NCBI GenBank assembly: GCA_029990175.1
Contig: JARKIP010000017.1
Span: 17,254,001-17,318,000, forward strand
Origin: Petunia secreta
Taxonomy: Eukaryota; Streptophyta; Magnoliopsida; Solanales; Solanaceae
DNA: 64,000 bases
Direction of reading: 5' to 3'
Position 1 is the first letter of the stretch; each line of letters starts with the position of its first letter. The notes below the pieces were generated by a model that worked only from the letters and a program-made list of their open reading frames with translations, was not told where the DNA came from and did no database searches. The translations under genes were made by a program, and so were the position numbers. This document shows positions 34,036-45,692 of this stretch, in pieces.

Positions 34036-35367
34036 ATATATATTTATGGGAAAAGATGCTGTTTTTTGAAAAATAAGATCACGAAAGCACATAAATGCAA
34101 ACAAAGGGTTGCCGCATATAATAGTACGTATACATAGATATACACATGCAAATACATGATCTAAATGATGATTATACTTTAAACTATATAGTTTTAAAGC
34201 GTATAAACAACCCCTATTACTTTATACACCTATATACACTGTTAGATTAGCGTATAAGGGCAATAGTAAAGGTCAAAATCAGTTTAAGCATGTAAGAGGC
34301 CCTTTTTGAAAATATTTTTCGGCCCAGATTGTTTGTGCCAAAGAGGGGCAAGTTCAATTTTCAGAAATAGTCTCATATAGGATAGCAGAACACATATAGC
34401 CATTGTTTATCAAAACTTAAAATAATGACACTGATTAATCATATTTCTGATGCTTTTAAGGTGTACAGATTTTCAGGAAAGGTGAGGATTTAAGCATGCT
34501 ATCAGTTTTCACAGAAGAAACAACTCAGAACCATTTTAATTCAGGCCTAAGCATGATGCAATGCACACAGGGAGGAGAAAAAGGAAGGGCTCCTGGGTAG
34601 CTAATTTTGTACAACATCATTGTTGCACTTCCTGTTTTAGAAAGATACAGACAGGGCACCGAGCAAATATACAAATTTTAGAGGGGGCAAGTCCTAAGGG
34701 GAAACACAGAAAGAGAAGGGGTATTGGCCAAAGGAGGAAGGCCTTGTTTCTCAAAGATTAGGGAAGTATCCAGTTCTCAAATACAGCTATAAGCAAACAG
34801 AGTTAGCAGGGGATGGGGAAGGGGAAAGGCTTGAATCAAAAGGAGATTTGCCAGTAACTTCATTGAAAAGATGTTGTTAGGGCACCCTTTAACAAAGGTT
34901 TAGGAATTCTAGAACATATACCAAAGCGAAGTAGAGCAGAGATGATGTAAGGTCAAGTTGAGGACACACATACACACATAGATGTCACAGTTTATCAGAG
35001 AGTGAATAGCAGCCTTATTATTTTAATTACATCTCCTTAACAAACGTAGACATGATTTCAAAGGTGCAGAGATTTCTTTAGGATTATCAACATACCCAGA
35101 ACCCAAGGCAAGACCAAGCATACAAGTAGTTTAAACAAAACATGGACAGGATAAGCATATGCAGACACACATAGATGTAATTGATGATAGTAAGTGAAAG
35201 AATACCTTTTGAACACTATGAAGCTAACGTGAGTACAGACAGCAAAAAAAAGAGGGAAAAAGCAGGACCAGCACTACCACAAACAGTGATGATTCTCTCA
35301 AGGAAGAAGGTGAACCAGAAGAATTGAATGCAAAGGAGCTATGTAGAATTTTGTTAGGTATTCCGGA
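33332..35367 (-). repeat. Element B 3' LTR, first part
   Basis: Plus strand TGTCATACCCGATTTCGG marks the LTR end. The sequence aligns with 59265-61390. It contains a (CA)n run at about 34003-34030 followed by AT repeats that the other LTR lacks, and lacks about 140 bp present at 60672-60810 in the other LTR. It is interrupted at 35368 by element C. Confidence 0.9.
35363..35367. repeat. Target-site duplication CCGGA, left copy (element C)
   Basis: It pairs with CCGGT at 45688-45692 (one mismatch). The other B LTR at 61385-61400 ('gagtatgccagtctgtgtctc') gives the uninterrupted version of the site. Confidence 0.8.
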
Positions 35368-36200
35368 TGTTGAACCCCAAAAATTACCCCAAAAAGGATA
35401 AATTCCAGAATATCGACAGGATGGACTAACTCTTTTGGAGTTTTTGGAGTTGCCACCCAATTTGAAGAAAACAGGGAACCAAATTAGAAAATGCATGCAA
35501 AAACTCCGTTTTTATAAAAGACGGTCTTTTCAGAGATTCTAAGTAAGAGGTTTCATTAATTTCAGAAGAAGGTTTTCAATGCACTTCCAAAATTTCGTAA
35601 AATACGGTTAATCCGACAGGTATCCAAATATTTAAAACTGCGCTTTCCTTTCAAAAGAATTATTTAAAAAAAATAGTAATAATAATAATAAGAATAATCA
35701 ATCGAATAAAAGCTTATTTGCAAAATATTCTTTTACTTGCATGCATTTGCTAAGACGGCCCCAATTTGCAATAAATTAAATAACGACTTCAGAATAAAAG
35801 GCGATGAACATAAAGTAAAGCAATATACAAACAATAAAATATTATTGATAACTAAAATATTCTACACATTTATTTGCATAAATATCTCTAAGAAAAGAAA
35901 GACAAAGTTAAAGATAAAACCCGAGAAAATGATCAACTCGCGGGAGCCTTGGATTTTCTAAAATTCCTAAGTCTTATTTTGAATGCTTGAGTCCGAATTC
36001 AATCTCAAAACGCCTTCAATGCAATGGACGATCCCCATTCGTGAATTAGCCAAACGCGTCCACAAATTATTCATGCCAAAATGTACCTCGCAAAACAAAC
36101 AAGTAAAATTGGATTAGTACGATAGTCAAAGTGTAATAATTAATAAAATAAAATAACAATAATAAAGTAATAAATTATTAATAATAATAATAGAATATAT

Positions 36201-36280
<80 letters not shown>

Positions 36281-37821
36281 TAATAGTAAAAATAATAATA
36301 ATAATAGTAAAAGGGGTTTTGTTTTTATAAAATTTAGGCTCAGATTTGTATGGCGTGTCTTGTAGAGGCTCGGGATGTTGGTACGGTTACAAACACGGAG
36401 CCCCGGGCCGTGTTGCCATCCAAGTACCAAATCCACCACTCTATTCGACTTGTTTTGCCTCAAATGCATACGTTTATCATCGCCTTTTGCTTTAGGGACA
36501 CGAGAACGGGACGGTTCAAGTGCAGTATCATGTTCAAATCGATCCCGAGGCCTCAATACGTGTATACGTATTTTTTCATTGGCCAGTGTAATATCTGTTC
36601 AATAACAGTCCTTCAATTCTAACGTATAGTATCCCGTCAATCCGTTATATATCCATCGATTCCTTGTCAAATATTTTCATTGGCCTTGCATTTTAGAATG
36701 AAATCAGTAACATAACTGAACAATCACAAGGGCCCACAGTGTGTAGTATCTGCATTTGTTCAAATCAGAAAACCAGTGACTAAAACGTTAGTGATAAAAT
36801 TAGGCCGATAGACAAAATCATTATCACATGGGAATATCTGCAAAAGAGAACCAGTAAATAGGCAACGCAATTAGGTAAAGTAAACACAAGATGGAACCCA
36901 GCTTCAAGCATTCCATTTGACCAAAGTGTGTGGGATAACCCAACATGTGAATGAACATCAGTATCACATAAAATTTGACAAGGAATAAGATGGAACCAAC
37001 ATCAAATATTTCAACGCATAGAACCAGTCAACGACGACATCAAGAGTCAAAACAAACAGGTGGAAACAAACAACAAGCAGCAGTTAAACGTGGTGAAGGA
37101 GCAACGACGCTGAACGGAAAGAGGAGCGACCACCGGTGAGATTTTCCGGTGTAACTCCGGCGAAGCTCACGGCGCCACTACCACCCTTTCCTCTCATCCT
37201 TTTTTATTTCTTCGTTTCAATAACAGGGGACAAGAACAAACCAAAACTGAGAATGATAGCCCCCCTCGATCTCTTCTTCTCGTTTCAGATCTGGTTTTTC
37301 GGTGAGATTGTCACTGGTGGTGGAGCTTTGTCTCCCTGTTTTATCCGTCCCTTTTGGTGTGTGTGTGTGTGTGTGTGTGGAGGGTTATTTGTTGGTGTGT
37401 TGAGAGGGGATGGAAAATAGAGACAAGAGGAGAGGGGCACGGGTGATGTTAATAATATGGGTGTAGGGTTTTTTTTTTTTTTTTTTGTGATAAAAAGGAA
37501 GATGATTGAATAGTTGCTTGTGTGTGTGCTATATGGGCTTTGCAGAAATGATCCTAAATTGAGATTTAAGAACAGATTTAGCCCTTTCTTAGGATTAGTT
37601 TAGGAAAATACCTGATTGCACATGGAGGCCGATTTCATATTATAGGAACGAATTTAACCCCTTTTAGGATAATTGGGTAAGCTGAAACTAGGGCTGCGGT
37701 TTTGGCTACTTTCATTGAAATTCAAATATTTACCCTTACTATTTAATTTATTCTTAATTTTCAATTTTCACAATGAATTATCAATTTTAAAATAATTCCG
37801 GGACAAAATTGGGTGTCAACA
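35368..37821 (-). repeat. Element C 3' LTR (2454 bp)
   Basis: Plus strand TGTTGAACCCCAAAAATT to GGGTGTCAACA. It aligns with 43247-45687. It contains an (AAT)n microsatellite at about 36170-36306, longer than in the partner LTR, and a (GT)n run at about 37356-37378. Frames around 36350-36620 are present in both LTRs but overlap each other and look fortuitous. Confidence 0.93.
36170..36306. repeat. (AAT)n microsatellite in element C 3' LTR
   Basis: Roughly 100 bp is pure AAT/ATA repeat. The homologous tract in the other LTR is shorter and more interrupted (44050-44130). It produces a poly-Leu frame on the minus strand that is not a gene. Confidence 0.95.
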
Positions 37822-37838
37822 ACTGCCCCTCTTTACCC
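37822..37838 (-). other. Polypurine tract of element C
   Basis: Minus strand GGGTAAAGAGGGGCAGT directly precedes the LTR start TGTTGACACCC. This fixes the orientation as minus. Confidence 0.82.
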
Positions 37839-38640
37839 GAAAAGGATGAAAGAGTTTTCAGGGTAAAGAAAGTTGACGTGAAAGCCAATTTTGTCACGGT
37901 AAAGCCAAGACTCTGATTCCTGGGATCAAAATGCGAGGCTTATGGACATGGCCAAACTTCGGTTTCCGAGTTGCCGACATATCTCGGGCTGAAAGAGAAT
38001 CGGGTCATATGTAGTTCGACGTGATTTGAAAATCAAAGACGAGATAGTAACGACTTCTCAAGCGCGGGAAAAGAGGCTTGTAATCACCCAAGTTATGAAA
38101 ATGTGGTCGATGACACACCCATAAAGAGGGGTATACCCGGACATAGCTTCCACTGCACCTCGACAACGGAGCCATCTTGTCTTCAATCTCAAATCTCAGA
38201 CTCGGGGTTAACAAGAGACTTACCTCTAGGGTGGATGACTTATGCGGGTGCGATTCTTCAGGTCTTCGTTGACGAGTCTAGCTCATATCAACGATTGTCC
38301 CGGTTCATTGCTAAGAAAAGCTTCATGTTATGCTCCAAATGCTGCTGCGGTGCTGCTAAAATTCCTGTAATAATCTCAACAAGCGGTAACCGTGCAACTT
38401 CTTATAAACTGTAATAATTGGAATAAGAAAGAGATAAAGTGATAAAATAAAATTGTAAATGCGGGTGGTGATATCATCAAAAGTTCTTCCTTCAGTCAAC
38501 TGACGAGGCGCTCCGCCCGGAGAACCTCTAGGCTGAACATTATTAATGCAATCTTGTATTGTGTATCAATCCCTTGACAAAACAAATGAAAGGTCTAGTC
38601 TTGAATCATCCAGTGTCTCAATGCAACTTGAAAGAAACCT
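37839..38640 (-). other. Element C 3' interior, non-coding
   Basis: About 800 bp next to the polypurine tract. A 103-codon plus-strand frame (38103-38414) has no recognisable domain and lies antisense to the element. No supportable gene. Confidence 0.5.
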
Positions 38641-38642
38641 GC

Positions 38643-38745
38643 ATATCCTATTTGTGGGTGGAAGAACCCAAGATATCCTATTTATGCGTGGAAGGACCCG
38701 AGATATCCTATTTGTGGGTGGAAGGACCCGAGATACCCTATGATA
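38643..38745. repeat. 30-bp tandem repeat, 3 copies (element C)
   Basis: 'atatcctatttgtgggtgga' recurs at 38643, 38673 and 38703. Element A has one copy of this phrase (876 on) followed by an array of a different 30-bp unit. Confidence 0.85.
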
Positions 38746-39430
38746 CGCTTCAGAATAATGCTTCCAATTACTTATGGTAGGCTTCAAATGACAATGATGT
38801 CCTCGCTTGCTGACGATAGACTTGATAATAAGACCCCCGATTGCTTACGGTAGGATCAATAACAAAAGAGCCTTCAATTGCCTATGATAGGCTTCAGGAT
38901 AAGGCCTCCAATTGCTTATGGTATGCTTCAATGCTAATGAAGTCTTCGCTTGCTCATGATAGACTTGATGATAAAACCCCCCGATTGCTTACGGTAGGAT
39001 CAATAACAAAAGAGCCTTCAATTGCTTATGATAGGCTTCAGAATAAGGCCTCCAATTGCTTATTCTAGGCTTCAATGCTAATGAAGTCTTCGCTTGCCCA
39101 CGATAGACTTGATAATAAAACCCCCGGTTGCTTACGGTAGGATCAATAACAAAAGAGCCTTCAATTGCTTATGATAGGCTTCAGAATAAGGCCTCCAATT
39201 GCTTATGGTAGGCTTCAATGCCAATGAAGTCTTCGCTTGCTCACGATAGACTTGATGACAAAACCCCCGATTGCTTACTGTAGGATCAATAACAAAAGAG
39301 CCTTCAATTGCTTATGATAGGCTTCAGGATAAGGCCTCCAATTGCTTATGGTAGGCTTCAATGCTAATGAAGTCTTCGCTTGCTCACGATAGACTCATAA
39401 TAAGACCCCCGATTACTTACGGTAGGCATG
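38745..39430. repeat. 143-bp tandem repeat, about 4.5 copies (element C)
   Basis: The phrase 'cgattgcttacggtaggatc' and variants start at 38838, 38982, 39125, 39268 and 39410, a period of 142-144 bp. Each monomer holds about four related 36-bp sub-units of the form 'attgcttatgRtaggcttca'. Divergence between copies is low, so amplification is recent. Open frames over it are by-products. Confidence 0.92.
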
Positions 39431-39479
39431 ACGTAATTTGTAAGTGCAAGCTGTAATATCTTTGATAAATTGTCTTCCC

Positions 39480-40380
39480 ATCCACTGGCGAAGCAATAAA
39501 GCAAATGCGAAGGCCTAGTGCAAAGCATTTTCAACAATCTTGATAAATCAACTGGCATGACGGTCGGGCATGAAGCAAGGAGAGTCTTGGGGTTGATTGT
39601 TGAACAAATCAGCTGGCGAACCGGTCCGGCACGAAGCAAGGAGGGTCTCGGGACTGACCTGTTAACCTGAATAGTAAAAAAAGACATAATACAAAAGAAA
39701 TGCGAAAGCATAATTTAAAGCGAGTGCGAAGAAATTCGAACAATCTTGACAAATCAACTGGCAAGCCGGTCGGGCATGAAGCAAGGAGGGTCTTGGGGTT
39801 GATTGTCGACAAATCAGCTTGTGATCTGGTCCGGCACAAAGCAAGGAGGGTCTCAGGACTGACCTGTTAAACTAAAAGTAAAGCAAGTCATAATATAAAG
39901 CAAGTGCAAATGCATAATTGAAAGCAAGTGCAAAGCAACTTAGCGTGAAATGTAAAGCAACGCAAAAGCGATTTAGCGAATCAATAGGCGTGAAAGTCCA
40001 ACAAGGGAGAAGCCGCGCCTGGTGGTCAACCTGAAAAATTTAAAGCAAGGCATCAATTTTAAAGCAAGTGCGACGACATAACTCAAAGCAAGTGCAAAGA
40101 AAAGCAGTGCGGGAATGTAAAGCAATGCAAGAGCCATTTGGCGAATCAATAGGCGAGATAGTCCAACAAATGGAATTCTCGTAGCCGATGGTCAACCTGA
40201 AAGGGTAAAGCAAGGCGTCAATTTTTGAAGCAAGTGCAAAGACATAATTCAAAGCAAGTGCAAAGTAAAGTAATGCGGATATGTAGTCAGTGCGATAGCC
40301 ATTGATAAATCAATTGGCGAGACAATCCGGCAAGGATGGCCTTGTGCGGATTATAGCCTGAAACAAAGCGATGCCCTATT
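39480..40380. repeat. 205-bp higher-order repeat array (element C)
   Basis: 'tcagctggcgaaccggtccgg'-like phrases recur at about 39545, 39605, 39750 and 39812, with diverged copies to 40325. This is the same array as bases 1-600 in element A. Confidence 0.75.
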
Positions 40381-41098
40381 TGGCTTAGTTTTGAAAACAC
40401 AAAACAAGCCTCGGCTTTGTCGCCTATTAGGAATGAAAGTCATAGGGGTAGAAATGCCGCCTGTTCGGCAATAAATCATGACAAAGCATAATGCTTTAAG
40501 TCGTGAAAAGAGATTGCGACGCAATCCGCAAGGCAACTTTGAATGCGAGTTCAATAAATTGTTCATCCATAATGTGAATGATCATTTCATTGCAAGCTTT
40601 CATGTTCCTGCTCTCAAAGAAAAATTGTTAGCTTTGGGGAGGAAAGGGGAAGCGTTTGATTTGTGCAGACTTCATCCTGATCTTGCTGCTTCTGCTACTC
40701 CCTCGTCTTCATTGGACTTGGATTTGCGAATTGTTTTCAGAAACTTGGCTCATGAACTCAAATAGCATAGATTTTCGAAAAATAGAGGCAAGATAAAATA
40801 TTTTAATGCGGATGCAAATGAAGTCAAAGATGCATTTTGATAATTTTGCCTTGACTTAAACTTGTAATATATTTTAAAACAATCTGAACGTCCTTTGGCT
40901 TAGACTTTCCACTGTTTTCTTTACAGATCATAGAGTTCTTGCCAACTCATCTTTAACAACCAACGCCGCTTCTTGCAAAATTCTGCCCTAGTTATTATCT
41001 TTCGCATCTCCAACTCGTTTTGCAAAAATTGCCCCAGTTGTCCTTCTTGGGGGAAAATGAAAATTTAAATGCTAAAGGGTCGAGCCCGATGGGGGAGC
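40381..41098 (-). other. Element C interior between arrays and hairpin
   Basis: 700 bp aligning with 600-2120 of element A, with indels. It includes a plus-strand frame (40478-40765) that loses phase in A and so is not a conserved gene. 'attctgccctagtt' and 'attgccccagttgtcc' phrases near 40980-41040 recur in element B at 48540-48660. Confidence 0.6.
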
Positions 41099-41134
41099 CT
41101 ACGTATCCCTCCTTGGGAATCAGACCGTGCGTAG
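41099..41134 (-). other. Conserved TACGTA hairpin block, copy in element C
   Basis: Minus strand CTACG..CGTAG with inner TTCCC AAGGA GGGAT. It matches the copies in A (2121-2156) and B (48719-48755). Confidence 0.65.
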
Positions 41135-41144
41135 TTCTACATCA

Positions 41145-41215
41145 CTGCTTCAATGCCATATACCAACAAATAAAAGCTGCCCCAGTTAAATTTCTAACAG
41201 ATAGTGCGATATCCA
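41145..41215 (-). pseudogene. Vestige of integrase core end, element C
   Basis: 'tgccatataccaacaaataa' with the next 'agctgccccagttaaatttct' aligns with the element B integrase at 49187-49230 (region coding TGATPYLLVYG on the minus strand). It is short and not open. It shows that the deletion that removed pol from this family ended inside the integrase gene. Confidence 0.6.
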
Positions 41216-43223
41216 AAGAGCGCAGATAGTAACTTTTCAGTGCGTCGGTTTAAATTGTTCAGTTGTTTTGCCATACGTTACAAGCAAAGCTTTGACATGT
41301 TTATCAATTTTAATTTTGAAACAGAAACAAATGCAAGCGTAAATAATATAATAATAATGAGATGCATTTTATTTCAACTTTCATAAATTCAAAATGAGTT
41401 GATTCAGATTAACATAAGCTTTAAAGTCCAATGCAATTCAGGGCCTCAATCTGAATTAAAATTGAAAATAATGCTACTAAGTTCAATTGCCAAGTTCTTT
41501 TAAACAATGCCATTAGGTTCTGGTGCTGCATCGTTCACGAGCTAGAGCGTCTACCATCAATCAAATCTCGAAATCTTTGCGTGGTGAATGGTCAGCCACT
41601 TCACAAATCCAACATTTGCTATAGAAATAAACAAAACAAAAGAAACCTCTCAAAGGGTAACTAAGATAGTTTGCATGTCATTCATATGATTGCACACAAG
41701 CAAGCAACGCCTAGTATTTAACGCATTTTGAGAAAATAAAGCAAGGCCAACAATTAACATGTGACAATCACAAGTAGTTAAGTGTAAATAAATATGCAAA
41801 CGCGTCCTACCCTGTAAGGTGTCTCTTTGTGCTAGAGGTAAGCCTAATCGCGCAAACAAGTGATAACGAAAAATAGTTCATGCCAGTTTTGAGTAATTCA
41901 GACTTAGAGTAAGTAATAAATAATAACAATAATCGATAACAATCATCTCTCCGCCTTGACACTGCAATTCCATTATCCCAACTAACTTCCAAAAGTTGGT
42001 GTCAACTCGAAATTTTAACACAGCTCATGCTCTCCACAGCATCTGCACAAAATTCTAAACCCAAATGCCTAAAACCCGAAACAATCCTCCATAGCTTTTG
42101 CAAACATCCACACTCCTCCAAGAACAACTCCCAATTGTTTTACAACATCCATGGAGAAATTTCTAACTGCCTCCACAATACCAGACTGCAAATGACGAAA
42201 GGCGCCAATTGGCCTTTCAAAATAAAACCTCACTGGTCCTCGGCTTTAGACAAGCCTCTCAGCTTCCTAGGTTTTGCAAGGCTCACCAACCTTGTTCATA
42301 GGGCTCCTCACTGGTCCTCGGCTTCAATCAACCCTCTCAGTTTCCTAGGTAGCCAAGACCGCACTGGTCTTCGAGGAGGGACCCCACTGGTCATTCAAAG
42401 ACACAGGGGCTTCGCTCTCCTTGTATGCGACAAGCATACTTCAATTTTAATACAGTTGCAGTTGGATAATCAACATAGGCCTGCACACACGCAAAGCCAT
42501 TCACGAGAGGGACCCCGCTGATCCTTTTAAAGACACCAGGGGCTTCGCCTCTTAAATCTCACTACAGCAGGCCATCTCCAAAACACAAACTAACCAAATC
42601 TGCCTAACTTTCCCCGGGCTGCAATTCTGTCTATGATATCAATTTTGCTAAATTCTTCCATTTTCTGACCTAAAAGACAACACAGGAGACAAAATTCCAA
42701 ATCTGATTTTGCTCAAAACATGGTTAGGACTGAGGATTCGTTATCACACAGTACATAATATGCATTGTCGTTGGATTTCAAGAACCAGTTGACGTAAGGG
42801 CGGTTTCCTAACTATGGAGGAGGTACCAAGGACCGGGTCCAGACTAAGGTGTAAATGCATACATGCTCCTAAAAGCTCCGTCTAAGAGTGGGTTAACGGT
42901 TGAGGCTAACAGGTGAGTGGCAGGCGGCTTCGTGGTCGAATTACTCCCACGACAATCCGCCGGTACACCAACTCGTCACAGGGTTCTTTAGTGGAAGAAA
43001 GTGCGGGTACGCATGAGCGTACCTCACGGATATTTGAGTGAAAATGAAAGAGGTTCCCAGGAGTGGGGGATATATGAACGGAATGCCAGTTTATATATGT
43101 GCATAAATAAGGGTGTAGTGACATGCTTTTCGTGGAACGCAAACAAACAGATATAATAAAGCAAAATAAATTAAGCATGCTAGTTGCAAATAATTGGAAA
43201 CCTTTATGGTCAAAACCTTTATT
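41216..43223 (-). other. Element C 5' interior and leader, non-coding
   Basis: It aligns with 2540-2733 and 11966-13060 of element A. About 750 bp at 41.95-42.7 kb are missing in A. That extra segment holds a two-copy repeat of 'cactggtcctcggctt' plus 'aagcctctcagcttcctagg' about 75 bp apart, and two 'gacaccaggggcttcgc'-like phrases. Its 164-codon plus-strand frame (42027-42521) follows these repeats and has no domain. Confidence 0.55.
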
Positions 43224-43243
43224 TCTCCCCAGTGGAGTCGCCA
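43224..43243 (-). other. Primer binding site of element C (tRNA-Arg type)
   Basis: Minus strand TGGCGACTCCACTGGGGAGA starts three bases inside the 5' LTR. It is complementary to a 3' end of the form ..CCCCAGTGGAGTCGCCA, which from memory is that of a plant tRNA-Arg. Ogre/Tat elements are known to use tRNA-Arg. Confidence 0.75.
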
Positions 43244-43246
43244 TGC

Positions 43247-45687
43247 TGTTGAACCCTAAAAATTACCCCGAAAAGGATAAATTCCGGAATATCGACAGGA
43301 TGGACTAACTCTTTTAAAGTTTTTAGAGTCGCCACCCAATTTAAGGAAAACAGGGAACCAAATTAGAAAATGCGTGCAAAAACTCTATTTTTATAAAAGA
43401 CGGTCATTTCAGAGATTCTAAGTAACAGGTTTCATTAATTTCGGAAGAAGGTTTTTAAGGCACTTCCAAAATTCCATAAAATACGGTTAATCCGACAGGT
43501 TTCCAAATATTTACAAGTGCGCTTTCCTTTCAAAAGAATTATTCAAAAAAAATAGTAATAATAATAATATGAATAATTAATCGGATAAAAGCTTATTTGC
43601 AAAATTTTTTTTACTTGCACGCATTTGCTAAGCGGCCCCAATTTGCAATAAATTAAATAACGACTTCACAATAAAAGGCGATGAACATAAAGTAAAGCAA
43701 TATACAAACAATCAAATATTATTGATAAATAAAATATTCTACACATTTATTTGCATAAATATCTCTAAGAAAAGAAAGGCAAAGTTAAAGATACAACCCG
43801 ATAAAATGATCAACTCGCGGGAGCCTTGGATTTTCTAAAATTCCTAAGTCTTATTTTGAATGCTTGAGTCCGAATTTAATCTCCAAATGCCTTCAATGCA
43901 ATGGACTATCCCCATTCGTGAGTTAGCCAAACTCGTCCATAAATTATTCGTGCCAAAATGTACCTCGCAAAACAAACAAGTAAAATTGGATTAGTACGAT
44001 AGTCAAAGTATAATAATTAATAAAATAACAATAACAATAATAAAGTAATAAAGTAGTAATAATAATAATAATAATAATAAAAATATAAATAATAATAATA
44101 GTAATAAAAATAATAATAATAATAGTAAAAGGGGTTTTATTTTTGCAAAATTTAGGCTCAGATTTGTATGGCGCGTCATATAGAGGCTCGGGATGTTTGT
44201 GCGGTTGCAAACACGGAGCCCCGGGCCGTGTTGCCATCCAAGTACCAAATCCACCACTCTATTCGACTTGTTTTGCCTCAAATGTATACGTTCATCATCG
44301 CCTTTTGCTTTAGGGACACGGGAACGGGACGGTTCAAGTGTAGTATCATGTTCAAATCGATCCCGAGGCCTCAATACGTGTATACGTATTTTTTCATTGG
44401 CCAGTGTAGTATCTGTTCAATACCAGTCTGTCAATTCTAACGTATAGTGTCCGTCAATTCGTTATATATCCATCGATTCCTTGTCAAATATTTTCATTGG
44501 CCTTGCATTTTAGAATGAAATTAGTAACATAACTGAACAATCATAAGGGCCCACAGTGTGTAGTATCTGCATTTGTTCCAAATCAGAAAACCAGTGACTA
44601 AAACGTTAGTGAAAAAATTAGGCCGATAGACAAAATCATTATCACATGGGAATATCTGCAAAAGAGAACCAGTAAGTAGGCAACGCAATTAGGTAAAGTA
44701 AACAGAAGATGGAACCCAGATTCAAGCATTCCATTTGACCAAAGTGTGTGGGATAACCCAACATGTGAAAGATCATCAGTATCACATAAAACTGACAGGG
44801 AACAAGATGGAATCAACATCAGATATTTCAACGCATAGAACCAGTCAACGACGACTTCAAGAGTCAAAACATACCGGTGGAAACAAACAACAAGCAGCAG
44901 TTAAACGTGGTGAAGGAACAAAGACGCTGAACGGAAAGAGGAGCGACCGCCGATGAGATTTCCCAGTGTAACTCCGGCGAAGCTCACGGCGCCACTACCA
45001 CCCTTTCCTCTCATCCTTTTTTATTTCTTCGTTTCAATAACAGGGGACAAGAACAAATCAAAACTGAGAATGATAGCCCCCCTCGATCTCTTCTTTCCCG
45101 TTTCAGATCTGGTTTTCCGGTGAGATTGTCACCGGTGGTGGAGCTTTGTCTCCCTGTTTTATCCATCCCTTTTGGGGTGTGTGTGTGTTTGGAGGGTTAT
45201 TTGTTGGTGTATTGAGAGGGGAGGGAAAATAGAGACAAGAGGAGAGGGGCACGGCTGATGTTTTTTTTTTTTTTTATTTTTTTTAATTTTTTTTTTAACA
45301 CGGCTGATGTTAATAATATGGGTGTAGGGGTTTTTTTTTTTTTTTTTTTGTGTGATAAAAAGAAAGATGATTGAATAGTTGCTTGTGTGTGCGCTATATG
45401 GGCTTTGCAGAAATGATCCTAAATTGAGATTTAAGAACAGATTTAGCCCTTTCTTAGGATTAGTTTTAAGAAAATACCAGATTGCACATGTAGGCCGATT
45501 TCATATTATAGGAACGAATTTAACCCCTTTTAGGATAATTGGGTAAGCTGAAACTAGGGCTGCAGTTTTGGCTACTTTCATTGAAATTCAAATATTTACC
45601 CTTACTATTTAATCTATTCTTAATTTTCAATTTTTACAATGAATTATCAATTTTAAAATAATTCCGGGACAAAATTGGGTGTCAACA
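43247..45687 (-). repeat. Element C 5' LTR (2441 bp)
   Basis: Plus strand TGTTGAACCCTAAAAATT to GGGTGTCAACA, matching 35368-37821. It has a shorter AAT tract (44050-44130), a T-rich insertion near 45261-45300 and a duplicated 'cacggctgatgtt' phrase on both sides of it. Confidence 0.93.
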
Positions 45688-45692
45688 CCGGT
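45688..45692. repeat. Target-site duplication CCGGT, right copy (element C)
   Basis: One mismatch from CCGGA at 35363-35367. Element B LTR sequence resumes ('gtgtgtctcttaattttt' against 'tgtgtctctgaattttc' at 61395). Confidence 0.8.

Larger units (their letters stand above)
35368..45687 (-). mobile_element. Element C: complete non-autonomous Tat/Ogre-type element, 10.3 kb
   Basis: It has two LTRs of 2454 and 2441 bp, a 5-bp target duplication with one mismatch, a primer site at the right and a polypurine tract at the left. The interior is 5.4 kb with no gag or pol frame. It consists of tandem arrays, a short integrase vestige, the hairpin block and a leader. The LTRs differ by a few percent by eye. 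It lies in the 3' LTR of element B and is the same family as A. Confidence 0.92.

Noticed and set aside
36200..36556. Minus-strand frame with a long poly-Leu end
   Set aside because: The Leu run is the AAT microsatellite. The rest overlaps two plus-strand frames and has no domain.
37136..37420. Plus-strand 94-codon frame in element C LTR
   Set aside because: It includes the (GT)n tract, is antisense to the element, and the copy at 44955-45230 is altered by repeat-length changes.
42027..42521. A 164-codon plus-strand frame in element C
   Set aside because: Antisense to the element, absent from A, built on a 75-bp duplication; no recognisable domain.
43224..43243. tRNA gene end (CCCCAGTGGAGTCGCCA)
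   Set aside because: It is the retrotransposon primer binding site. No cloverleaf can be formed upstream, and genomic plant tRNA genes do not encode CCA.
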